NCBI GenBank assembly: GCA_041306075.1
Contig: JBFYKH010000046.1
Location: 1-32,530 of the forward strand
Source of the DNA: JAHIYG01 sp041306075
GTDB taxonomy: Archaea; Altiarchaeota; Altiarchaeia; IMC4; SCGC-AAA252-I15
Direction: 5' to 3'
Length of the DNA: 32,530 nt
A program made the position numbers and the translations under genes. A model generated the notes under the pieces. It ran no database searches and was not told the origin of the DNA. It saw only the letters and a list, made by a program, of their open reading frames with translations. Positions within the stretch are counted from its first letter, which is position 1; every line of letters begins with the position of its first letter. This document shows, piece by piece, positions 7,371 through 14,358 of this stretch.

Positions 7371-8747
7371 TCACCGGCGCAGATGTGATAATGGCCTGAT
7401 GGCCGGGAGTTTGGAGTATATCCATGCGGCGCCGGCGCCGGCGAAGACCGACAGGTAGGGGAGGAGGGGTATCGCGTACCGGTCTATCTCGGTGGAGCCG
7501 AGCATGCCGATTACGTTCGCCAGATACGCCAGGCACAGGATTATGAGCCATATACCCGGCAGGTAAACGCCCTTCCTGGCCAGGAGGGTGACGCCCGCCA
7601 GAGCCAGGACGTTAACGGCCATGGCGGCTGAAACGATGGCGACGTTGAAGGCCGGCATGTAGTCCGCGGCCTTGAGGCCGTATGACATGAATGTGAGCCT
7701 GTAGACCCACCATAGCCTCGGTGCGGTCCAGGAGGGGAGGCGGATGAAGAGTTCCACAACCCCCTTCGCCTGCGCTATGACTGTTGTGGCAGGGTGCCTT
7801 ATCATGTAATCCAAGCCGACGGCCCTCTGCTCGCCGGCGAGGACGAACGGGTTGACGGCGTCGGCCTGAGACGGACACATCGGATGCTCCCTCGGCAGAA
7901 GAGGCAGCACCGCCGCATACGAGGACGCGTTATATGCCAGCCACTCCACGGCCGCGGCGTTGAAGTTGCAGATGTTGTATCCGTCGACCGAGGAGAGCGA
8001 GTAGTGGCCGTAGACGCTCAGGTTCCGCATCTGCCAGGGCGAGATTGTCAGCGCATATGAGCCGAGCAGTAGGAGGGCGTAGACGGCCCTCCTCTTCGGC
8101 GCCGAGCATGCGGACAGGGCCACATACAAGGCCGCGAAGGCGGGCAGGTAAAGCGACATCGGCTTCACGAGCGTCGAGAGGCCGAAGAGGAATCCTGCCG
8201 GGAGGGCGTGCATTGGCCGCCAGCCCCCCTCCCGCGACATGAGAACGGCTAGCACGGATGAGGCGAGCACCATCGTATAGAGCGTCTCGGACAGGAATGA
8301 CATCGAGTAGATGATGGCAACGGGGGCCGCGGCGTATATTGCGGCTGCCGCCGCCGGGGCATGCCGGGCCGACGTCACCTTCGAGGTTATGGCGTATATT
8401 AGCGCGACGGTGCATGCGTCGAACAGTATCTGGGCTGAATAGACCGCCCATGCCTCCATCCCGAAGAGGAGGTACAATGCCGCCAGGAATGCTGGGTAAA
8501 GGGGCGTCCTGAGGTGCGTAACGTTCGATGAGACGGCCTCCAGGAAGCCTTCTTGGGCGCGAACGCCCATGTAGATGCCCTTCGCCAGAGTATGGTATTC
8601 GAAGCCGTCCACGTGCATATGCGCCGGGTAGGTATCCTCCGCCCAGCTGAACGGATTGAGGAACAGGAGGAATCCGACGCGCAGCACCAGGGAGAGCGCG
8701 ACCGCAAGAGCCAAGCCGCGGGGGACTGTTATGCGGCGGCTTTTCAT
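7371..8747 (-). CDS. Membrane glycosyltransferase, GT39/ArnT-like (GT-C fold)
   Basis: 458 residues with about ten membrane helices. The first external loop has the acidic motif MHVDGFEYHTLAKGIY (D47, E50) and then HLRTPLYPAFLAALYLLFG, the arrangement of PMT/ArnT-type transferases that take sugars from polyprenyl-phosphate carriers. The ATG at 8747 is chosen because it overlaps the upstream stop as ATGA; the frame is open further upstream but only as antisense-like shadow sequence. It is probably translated together with the secreted protein before it. The GT2/DUF2304 pair at 19232-20233 could make a polyprenyl-phosphate-sugar donor for it (inference). Acceptor unknown. Confidence 0.85.
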   Translation of the reverse strand: MKSRRITVPRGLALAVALSLVLRVGFLLFLNPFSWAEDTYPAHMHVDGFEYHTLAKGIYMGVRAQEGFLEAVSSNVTHLRTPLYPAFLAALYLLFGMEAWAVYSAQILFDACTVALIYAITSKVTSARHAPAAAAAIYAAAPVAIIYSMSFLSETLYTMVLASSVLAVLMSREGGWRPMHALPAGFLFGLSTLVKPMSLYLPAFAALYVALSACSAPKRRAVYALLLLGSYALTISPWQMRNLSVYGHYSLSSVDGYNICNFNAAAVEWLAYNASSYAAVLPLLPREHPMCPSQADAVNPFVLAGEQRAVGLDYMIRHPATTVIAQAKGVVELFIRLPSWTAPRLWWVYRLTFMSYGLKAADYMPAFNVAIVSAAMAVNVLALAGVTLLARKGVYLPGIWLIILCLAYLANVIGMLGSTEIDRYAIPLLPYLSVFAGAGAAWIYSKLPAIRPLSHLRR

Positions 8748-10813
8748 TTTAGGAGGGTCAGGCGTATCTTCCTTGAGAGGGTCGAACGCTGATTGTATTG
8801 GTCGGTGCAGGAGACCGTGACTGGAATCTCCGAGAGCGCGCACTCGTCGGAGCCGACGGTGAACGTGTTCACGCCCCAGTGCGGGTAGTCCCACTGGTAC
8901 GTCGACGTCCGGTTGATTATCGGGGTCACGTACACCACGGTGAGGTTCTCTGGGTTCTCGATGTATGATGACGCCGCCCCCCCAGCCGCCTTCCTGCGGA
9001 CCACCCTCCCCTCGCTGTCGACGTATTCGTAGGCGTGGGCGAAGTCGCCGGCTGAAAAACGGTCCGGGTACACGTAGGTCTTGTTCTCCCTGAGGACAAT
9101 CCAGCGGTACTCGCTCACGTTGTAGACGCCGCCGACCGGCCGGACAGTCATCGACGCCACGGAGTTGCCCACCAGGTAGTCGCACGCGAGCGCATGGCCG
9201 CAGAGGTTGTCGATGCGCAAGGTCACGTTCGCGGTGTCGAAGCAGTCTGAGAGTACGACGTTCTCCGGGGAGAGCGCCGCGGAGAAGACTATAGGCGGCG
9301 CCACCGCGTCCAGGGTGAAGTTGTGCTCCCCGTAGTAGACGGTGCGCGACTCCGCACCGGACGACCCGTTCAGGCACCTGACGCGGATGGCCCTGACATG
9401 CCGCCCCGGCACTGCCGAGGACACGTTCACCGCCATCTCCCTGGACAACGTGGAATTGACCGAGCCCATCGAAGCCCACCCTGAGCCGCCCCCATAGTAT
9501 TCGCAGCTGTAGTCTCCGTCCAGCCTGCTCTTAGCCCTGACCACCACGGATATGCTGCGGCCTATAAGCTCCGTCGAACGCTCTGGCACAATCCATGAGT
9601 CGAAGGACGGGAGGTTTAAGCCGTCGTAGCTGCTCGCCTCCGTCAACGGCACACAGCCCCGCATCGGGACACAGAAGCCTCCGGAGCCGCAGCCGTCCGA
9701 TGTGGGCCGCCCAGCCTTCACCACGCACGCTCCGCCCCTGCACGCCGGGTCATAGAGCACCCGGGAGGCCGTCTTCTTGCTGGAGCAGACGTACGGGCCC
9801 CAGTATGGCCCCCCGCAGTCCGAGTCGGCCTTGCACGCCCCCCCGTCCTGTGCCTGAGGCTCCTCAGATGCTGCAAGAGCAAGCGCACTGGAGAGGACGT
9901 CCTCCCTGGCGCCCCACGCCCCGTTCGCGGTCTCGTTGACGCCGTAGCCGCCGATGAAGTAGACGGTCTGGCCCGGAGCCCAGACGTCTCCTTTCACGAT
10001 GACGGCCCCGGTGAATATGGCCTTGAGCACGCTGGAACGGTCGGCTTCCGTGAAGACGCCTGAGACCAGCTCTCCGATTCCGGGGGCGTTCTGGCCGCCG
10101 AGGACGACCATCAACCCCGAAGCCAGCCTCGGCGCGAACCCGGCGGGCGCGGCGTACGTTACCGTGACGTTCCAGGACTCGAGGTATCCGCCAAGCCGCC
10201 TGGCCGCTGGCAAGTCCAGGTCGTTGGAGACGACCGTCGCCGAAGGCCCATCCGCGCCCCCTACCAGCGGCTTCAGGAGATGCCTGAACTCGGCGAACCA
10301 GGCGTCGAAGTCACCTGACGAGACGCAGACGCCGCACTGGCAGGACCGCCACGAAGGGCCGCCGAACACCAGGTAGTCCCCGACCTCGCCTTCCTGCTCG
10401 CCGACGCATGAACGGTTAGCCTCCACGACGGTGTTCCAGAACTCCTTGGAGTCCAGGAAGTAGTGCAACGCCGTGCCGATGCCGCGCCACCTGGCGCACC
10501 CGGACTCGGCTGCCGAGCGGTTAAGCCAGGCCAAAGCCTTCTCTAGGGAGGGGCATTCGACTACAGTCGGCCGACTCCACACGCCCGGCTTCGGCTCGGG
10601 ATAATCCCACGCCGCCCCGTAGCAGTGGTGTGCCGGGCCGTCCATGAACCTGGCGTCTGGAAGCGATGCGCCCTCGACCGCCGAGGACTCGCAGCCGCAC
10701 ATGTACTGCCCGCAAATCCTAGAGGCTGCCTCCCCATAGGTTGCCGCATCCCAGGCGTATGCGAAATGCGAAAACAAAGCCAGGCCCAGGGCCGCTAAGA
10801 GGAGCCGGCGCAT
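8744..10813 (-). CDS. Secreted multidomain protein, zinc-PLC-like N-domain, Cys-rich and beta domains
   Basis: 689 residues from MRRLLLAALGL. This start gives a proper signal peptide and lies about 30 bases after a TATA box. The mature N-terminus is W-D (FAYA|WDAATYGEAAS). Then come FMDGPAHHCYGAAWDYPEP and GIGTALHYFLDSKEFWNTV, matching the WD...T, D..HH and HYFGD...H pattern of zinc-dependent phospholipase C; the last His is Asn here. Residues about 195-300 hold a Rossmann-like module with VVLGGQNAPG, shared with the gene at 11127-12227. A Cys-rich segment (CKADSDCGGPYWG...) and a long beta-sandwich-like, sequon-rich C-terminal half follow. No C-terminal anchor is seen. Substrate unknown; either enzyme or binding protein. 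Confidence 0.8.
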   Translation of the reverse strand: MRRLLLAALGLALFSHFAYAWDAATYGEAASRICGQYMCGCESSAVEGASLPDARFMDGPAHHCYGAAWDYPEPKPGVWSRPTVVECPSLEKALAWLNRSAAESGCARWRGIGTALHYFLDSKEFWNTVVEANRSCVGEQEGEVGDYLVFGGPSWRSCQCGVCVSSGDFDAWFAEFRHLLKPLVGGADGPSATVVSNDLDLPAARRLGGYLESWNVTVTYAAPAGFAPRLASGLMVVLGGQNAPGIGELVSGVFTEADRSSVLKAIFTGAVIVKGDVWAPGQTVYFIGGYGVNETANGAWGAREDVLSSALALAASEEPQAQDGGACKADSDCGGPYWGPYVCSSKKTASRVLYDPACRGGACVVKAGRPTSDGCGSGGFCVPMRGCVPLTEASSYDGLNLPSFDSWIVPERSTELIGRSISVVVRAKSRLDGDYSCEYYGGGSGWASMGSVNSTLSREMAVNVSSAVPGRHVRAIRVRCLNGSSGAESRTVYYGEHNFTLDAVAPPIVFSAALSPENVVLSDCFDTANVTLRIDNLCGHALACDYLVGNSVASMTVRPVGGVYNVSEYRWIVLRENKTYVYPDRFSAGDFAHAYEYVDSEGRVVRRKAAGGAASSYIENPENLTVVYVTPIINRTSTYQWDYPHWGVNTFTVGSDECALSEIPVTVSCTDQYNQRSTLSRKIRLTLLK

Positions 10814-10866
10814 ATAAGGTATAATTAGTCGCAGACAGGAGATATAAGACGGCGGCGCAACACTAG

Positions 10867-11040
10867 TCAATAGGACGCGCGCAACCCTTCCGCCCGGCGG
10901 GCCTCCACAGCAAGGTAGAGCGCAAGGAACGCCGCCCCGAGGACGGACACCCCCTCGAAGTAGCCGACCCGGACGTAGGTAAAATAAGAGGCGGCCAGCA
11001 GCGCCGCCGAAGCCGCAAAAATGAGGGCATGCTTCATCAT
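10867..11040 (-). CDS. Small two-helix membrane protein
   Basis: 57 residues from MMKHALIFAASAALLAASYF, with two hydrophobic segments (about 4-18 and 30-45) and a basic C-terminus (EARRAEGLRASY). The ATG at 11040 overlaps the stop of the preceding 29-residue ORF as ATGA; a GTG at 11052 in the same frame is possible. No family is recognised. Its place as third gene after a secreted protein suggests an accessory membrane subunit, but that is a guess. Confidence 0.6.
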   Translation of the reverse strand: MMKHALIFAASAALLAASYFTYVRVGYFEGVSVLGAAFLALYLAVEARRAEGLRASY

Positions 11041-11126
11041 CCGGAAAGCCACATCCGCTTCATCTTCCGCTTCATCTTCTTCTCCTTCTCAGATAGGCCC
11101 TCGTCCTCGTCCTTCCTCTCCCTCAT
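11037..11126 (-). CDS. 29-residue highly charged small protein
   Basis: ATG at 11124-11126 to TGA at 11037-11039, starting MRERKDEDEGLSEKEKKMKR; more than half the residues are charged. The case for translation is its signals: GAGGTGAT, close to a perfect archaeal Shine-Dalgarno, lies 5 bases before the ATG, and the ORF begins on the base after the upstream stop codon. Its stop overlaps the next gene's ATG. Some of its role may be to couple translation of the membrane protein. Function unknown. Confidence 0.5.
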   Translation of the reverse strand: MRERKDEDEGLSEKEKKMKRKMKRMWLSG

Positions 11127-12227
11127 CTAAATCACCTCGCTTAGAATCTTCTGGAAACCGTCCTTTAGCTCGCGGGCTGTGTCAGCCGCCTCGTTCCCCG
11201 CCACGACCACTACCTTCTGCCCCTGCATCCACTCGCCGTCCTTGACGAACACCGCCGAGGCGCCCTCACGCAGGATTAACGCCTCATCCTCCTGCGACAG
11301 GACATGCGAAGCGACGGCGCCCACGCCCTCAGGCGCGTTCTGGCCGCCGACGACCACTATCCGCACATTGTATCTGAGCCTGTCGAAATCCGATGCATTC
11401 GAGACGATTGCGTTCACGCCCTCATCCCTCAGCCTGGAAGCCGCCTCCGCGGCGGCCGGCAGGTCGACTGAGTTGGCAAGCACGACCACGCCCTTCCTAG
11501 GAGTCAAAGGCATGCCCTTCAGCCTAAGCCCCTCCACCGTAAGGTTCGCAACCACCCGCCCGAGAGTCGAAGACGACTCCCCCATCTTCTGGCGCGCGAA
11601 CATCATCCCGAGCCCCCGGTCCTGGTTGTCGAACTGGCAGACCATGCTCGCGCCGCAGTCGCCGGTGCCAGCCTCCATGCACCGGTCGATGCTCGCCTCG
11701 ATGTCAAGGTCGCAGCCGTTCTTGATGTGCCGCACCTGGTGTAAGGTGCTCTCCGAGTCGGCGTAATAGGACGCGGCGACGCAGAAGTCGTATAGGCGCA
11801 CGCACAAGGTCGGAGCCGACTCCGCAGCCTGAATCCACCTCAGATACATGTCCTTGGCGGGGCTGGAGCCGTCGCCGCAGACCCACATCCTGGAAGTGCC
11901 CTCGTTTATGGGGCAGCGGCTGAAATCATAGTGGTTCCCGGCGTCTCCGAACAGCTGATAGGACACCAGCGAAGGGTGAGGCAGACTCCCGTTGGAAACC
12001 GCCTTCCTGCACCTGCCCTCAGCCTCCTCCCCCATGACGGAATAGACGGCATCGCAGAACTGCCCCAACTCCACGGCATCCGCGGAAGGCAGACACCCAG
12101 CCACAGCCTCAGGGCCCCAGGCGAACTTGACAGCCTCATGGCAGACGAAACGGCTCGCATAAGGCCCCCACGCCGCCGAATAGCCGGCGATAAGGCATAA
12201 AACCAGGAGAGAAACAAACCGACCCAT
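11127..12227 (-). CDS. Secreted protein, zinc-PLC-like N-domain plus GGQNAP module
   Basis: 366 residues. The signal peptide ends YSAA|WGPYASRFVCHEAVKFAWG, again with Trp at the mature N-terminus. The Cys-rich domain keeps FGDAGNHYD and ASYYADSESTLHQVRH: the Asp and last His of the zinc-PLC motif are present, the first His is Ser. Residues about 245-355 are a Rossmann-like module (VVVLANSVDLPAA..., IRIVVVGGQNAPEG-like) that aligns over about 100 residues with the gene at 8744-10813 and resembles modules of archaeal S-layer proteins. No membrane anchor. ATTTAATA lies about 27 bases before the ATG, so it is leaderless and heads a three-gene operon. Confidence 0.8.
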   Translation of the reverse strand: MGRFVSLLVLCLIAGYSAAWGPYASRFVCHEAVKFAWGPEAVAGCLPSADAVELGQFCDAVYSVMGEEAEGRCRKAVSNGSLPHPSLVSYQLFGDAGNHYDFSRCPINEGTSRMWVCGDGSSPAKDMYLRWIQAAESAPTLCVRLYDFCVAASYYADSESTLHQVRHIKNGCDLDIEASIDRCMEAGTGDCGASMVCQFDNQDRGLGMMFARQKMGESSSTLGRVVANLTVEGLRLKGMPLTPRKGVVVLANSVDLPAAAEAASRLRDEGVNAIVSNASDFDRLRYNVRIVVVGGQNAPEGVGAVASHVLSQEDEALILREGASAVFVKDGEWMQGQKVVVVAGNEAADTARELKDGFQKILSEVI

Positions 12228-12249
12228 AGTAGAGAATACGCAGACCCCA

Positions 12250-12279
12250 TATTAAATATCTGCGGCCTCAAGGCCGCAG
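12250..12279 (-). promoter_or_regulatory. TATA box with upstream 9-bp hairpin
   Basis: ATTTAATA (12250-12257) is the TATA box of the secreted-protein gene starting at 12227. Directly upstream is CTGCGGCCT-CA-AGGCCGCAG (12260-12279), a perfect 9-bp stem. It could be a binding site, or an end signal for transcripts arriving from nucS. Confidence 0.45.
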
Positions 12280-12281
12280 GA

Positions 12282-12352
12282 TTTATCCATAAAGCGCGGA
12301 CATTTTCGCTTGTGACATGAATGCCAGGGTCTTCTGCGCTTTATCGGATAAA
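12282..12352 (-). repeat. Long inverted repeat after nucS
   Basis: Left arm TTTATCCATAAAGCGC (12282-12297) and right arm GCGCTTTATCGGATAAA (12336-12352) are complementary over 16 pairs with one extra base; the 38-base centre is not self-complementary in an obvious way. The right arm begins on the base after the nucS stop codon. It could be a 3' structure of nucS mRNA, a terminator or a small RNA. Confidence 0.5.
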
Positions 12353-13090
12353 CTAGCCGAGCCACCCCTCCAACGTGACCCCGCGCGGACGCTGCTTAAC
12401 CTCCTTCGGCCCGTACTTCCGGTACTCCAAACCCTCCTTCCGAAGCAGGGTGAGCGCGTTCGCAGCCACCGCCGGCGCCATTAGTATGCCCAACGCATCC
12501 TGCCTGAGATGCTCCCGAAGCCAGTCCCTGTACCGTCTCAGCTGCAATGCAGCCGGGAGGCCGGCAGTCGCCGCCTTAAGCTCCACGACCACGTACCGGT
12601 CACCTATCTTCCCGTACAGGTCGAAGAACCCGAGAGGGCTCCTGTATTCGACGCTCTTCAGCCTGAATTCTGGGTCAACAAGGGACGGATTAGACGCCAG
12701 AAAATCGCGCATATCCCGCTCAGTCTGCGTCAAAGACAGGCGCATACGGTCCGAGAGGCCCGGATAAGAGCTATATCCTATGACATCCTCGACGAACAAT
12801 CTAATCTCCTCGAACGGCTTCACAGTCCTCTGCCCGTAAACCACGACCTCGCCGCCCCCGTAGGACACCGCCACGTCAGTCGGCGCGCTCATCCAGTTCA
12901 CAGGCTTGAAACCCGAAGGCGAATGCACAATCAAGGTGGAATCAGGCTTAAAGACGACTATGCGGTCCCCGGAACCTATCGTCGAGCGGCTGCGGCCGGA
13001 ATACTCTATACGGCACCTGCACACCAGGATAACAGCCCTGCCGCCCTCAAGGTCGGCTGAAAGCCGCCCCTGAAGCCCAGGCAAATCCAT
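12353..13090 (-). CDS. nucS: Endonuclease NucS (EndoMS), mismatch-specific
   Basis: 245 residues, the family's usual length. NucS/EndoMS dimers cut both strands at mismatches and branched DNA and work with PCNA. The N-terminal DNA-binding half shows SGDRIVVFKPDSTLIVHSP and FKPVNWMSAP. The C-terminal RecB-like nuclease shows FFDLYGK (D157), YVVVELK (E170, K172) and a following ALQLRRY helix, a complete PD-(D/E)XK site. The last residues (KQRPRGVTLEGWLG) may hold the PCNA contact. A T-rich tract fills the space before the ATG and no Shine-Dalgarno is visible, so how initiation occurs is unclear. Confidence 0.95.
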   Translation of the reverse strand: MDLPGLQGRLSADLEGGRAVILVCRCRIEYSGRSRSTIGSGDRIVVFKPDSTLIVHSPSGFKPVNWMSAPTDVAVSYGGGEVVVYGQRTVKPFEEIRLFVEDVIGYSSYPGLSDRMRLSLTQTERDMRDFLASNPSLVDPEFRLKSVEYRSPLGFFDLYGKIGDRYVVVELKAATAGLPAALQLRRYRDWLREHLRQDALGILMAPAVAANALTLLRKEGLEYRKYGPKEVKQRPRGVTLEGWLG

Positions 13091-13137
13091 AGGAGGAAGA
13101 AAAGGAATGGAAGAAAAAAAAGAAAAAGAGAAAGATA
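13091..13137 (-). terminator. Poly-pyrimidine tract after the histone-like gene
   Basis: Read leftwards this is about 45 bases of nearly pure T and C, including runs of five and eight T, starting about 10 bases past the histone-like stop codon. It is a strong candidate archaeal T-tract terminator. It ends right at the nucS start codon, leaving no room for a normal nucS promoter. Confidence 0.55.
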
Positions 13138-13147
13138 GGTTAGGGAT

Positions 13148-13315
13148 TTAGACGTCCCTAGCCTTGAGTGTGCTCCTGTTGTTCTCCTTGCAGCGGCCCT
13201 TAGCCTCGTCTATTAGCTTGGCCACCTTCCCGTTCAGGGCGTCGTAAAAGTCTGCTCCAACACTCATGTCTCCAACGTATTCCTTCACCTTCGACTTAAC
13301 AATCAAATCTGCCAT
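13148..13315 (-). CDS. Minimal histone-fold protein, DUF1931-like
   Basis: 55 residues: MADLIVKSKVKEYVGDM, then VGADFYDALNGKVAKLIDEA, then KGRCKENNRSTLKARDV. This is the short helix, long helix, short helix plan of an archaeal histone fold, closest to the small DUF1931-type family (MADLVVKSKVKE... opening); it is shorter than canonical archaeal histones (about 65-70). The ATG has AGGTGA 6 bases upstream and a TATA box (CTTTATATC) placed for a leader of about 11 bases. It is monocistronic by its own promoter and T-tract. Role: DNA binding or chromatin; the partner is unknown. Confidence 0.8.
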   Translation of the reverse strand: MADLIVKSKVKEYVGDMSVGADFYDALNGKVAKLIDEAKGRCKENNRSTLKARDV

Positions 13316-13325
13316 TTCTTTCACC

Positions 13326-13356
13326 TATTTACATCTCTCCTAAAAGAGATATAAAG
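13326..13356 (-). promoter_or_regulatory. Promoter of the histone-like gene
   Basis: CTTTATATC (13348-13356) predicts a start near 13326, and the AGGTGA ribosome site follows within the short leader. A second TATA-like TTTTATAG lies at 13371-13378. Confidence 0.55.
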
Positions 13357-13425
13357 TATTACCAAAAGCCCTATAAAAGCGTGAAATAAGCCAAAAGGTA
13401 TATATTCACGAATGTTGCCTCACAC

Positions 13426-14277
13426 CTACCCGCCATCGTCAGGGACACGCACCCGATAGCACCAGTCTCCGCGACACGTCACATACGACTCGTCACGGGT
13501 CCAGCAGGAGTCCCCCTCCCGGCACTCGTAACCAGGCATCCTGAACGCCCCGCGCCCGGGCACATGGCATGAGCCGTCCACGCAAGCGTTGCCCGGCCCA
13601 CAGTAGTCCACCAACCAGATGGTCTTCTCCCGTACGCAATACGAACTGAATGCGCCCGGATTAACGCAATAGTAGGACAGGTAGTCCCGGTAGACAGACC
13701 CGTCAGGCCCGCAGTAAGGCCGCCCGCGACTTAGCATGCCGCAGCTGGCGTTCGATACGCACCTGACCTCGCAGGGCCTGCAGGGGCCTCCGCAGTCCAC
13801 CCCCTCCTCGCCGCCGTTCTGCCAGCCGTCAGAGCAGCCCGGGCACGGCCCGCACCGCCCCCCGCAGTCCACCCCCGACTCCCCGTAGTCCATAACCCCG
13901 TCATCGCATCCGGTCCTCGGAGCGCACGAGGACAACCCCTCAACGCACATCTCTTCAACGCCGCACATGTCCGCAGGCTCCAGCCGGGAGTATGAAACGC
14001 ACGTCGAATTCGGCCTCCCGGCACCGTCACACCAGTATGAGACGTACTCCCGCACCACATAGTCCCTCCAGCACGTATAGTTCGCATAACCGTCGACGCC
14101 GCAGTCCAGGGCGATTATGCACTCGGGCAACACGACCTTGGGCGGGTCGGCAGCCGGGAATGTCGTTGTAGTCGACGAGACGGCGGCCGCCCCGCCGGTA
14201 CTTGACGCCGCGAACAACAACGCTAGCAGGAACGCGAGGGCCAAAAACAAACCAGCCAACAAAACATCCAAACGCAC
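13426..14277 (-). CDS. Secreted Cys-rich protein with tandem DCGGxCxPC repeats
   Basis: 283 residues from a GTG at 14277, chosen because it gives a signal-anchor (VRLDVLLAGLFLALAFLLALLF) and lies about 26 bases after ATTTTATCC; the frame extends to a TTG at 14355. A Thr/Ser linker (STTTTFPAADPP) leads to a domain with many cysteines. It includes two adjacent repeats of the form C-DG-x-N/D-x-GE-x-GVDCGG-x-C-x-PC, a known extracellular module. Other Cys pairs sit in SYWCDG, YYCVN and GDWCYRV. Likely an envelope protein held by its N-terminal helix. Partner and function unknown. Confidence 0.7.
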   Translation of the reverse strand: MRLDVLLAGLFLALAFLLALLFAASSTGGAAAVSSTTTTFPAADPPKVVLPECIIALDCGVDGYANYTCWRDYVVREYVSYWCDGAGRPNSTCVSYSRLEPADMCGVEEMCVEGLSSCAPRTGCDDGVMDYGESGVDCGGRCGPCPGCSDGWQNGGEEGVDCGGPCRPCEVRCVSNASCGMLSRGRPYCGPDGSVYRDYLSYYCVNPGAFSSYCVREKTIWLVDYCGPGNACVDGSCHVPGRGAFRMPGYECREGDSCWTRDESYVTCRGDWCYRVRVPDDGG

Positions 14278-14358
14278 GTTAAATATAATGGAAAAGGAAG
14301 GATAAAATCCATGGAGGGGAAACCGGTTAGGGCTTCGCCGCAGACCCTGATTCAAGCA

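Noticed and set aside
8748..9479. Upstream extension of the membrane glycosyltransferase frame
   Set aside because: The extra residues are Arg/Gly-rich shadow sequence of the overlapping secreted protein; ATGA overlap at 8744-8747 marks the start.
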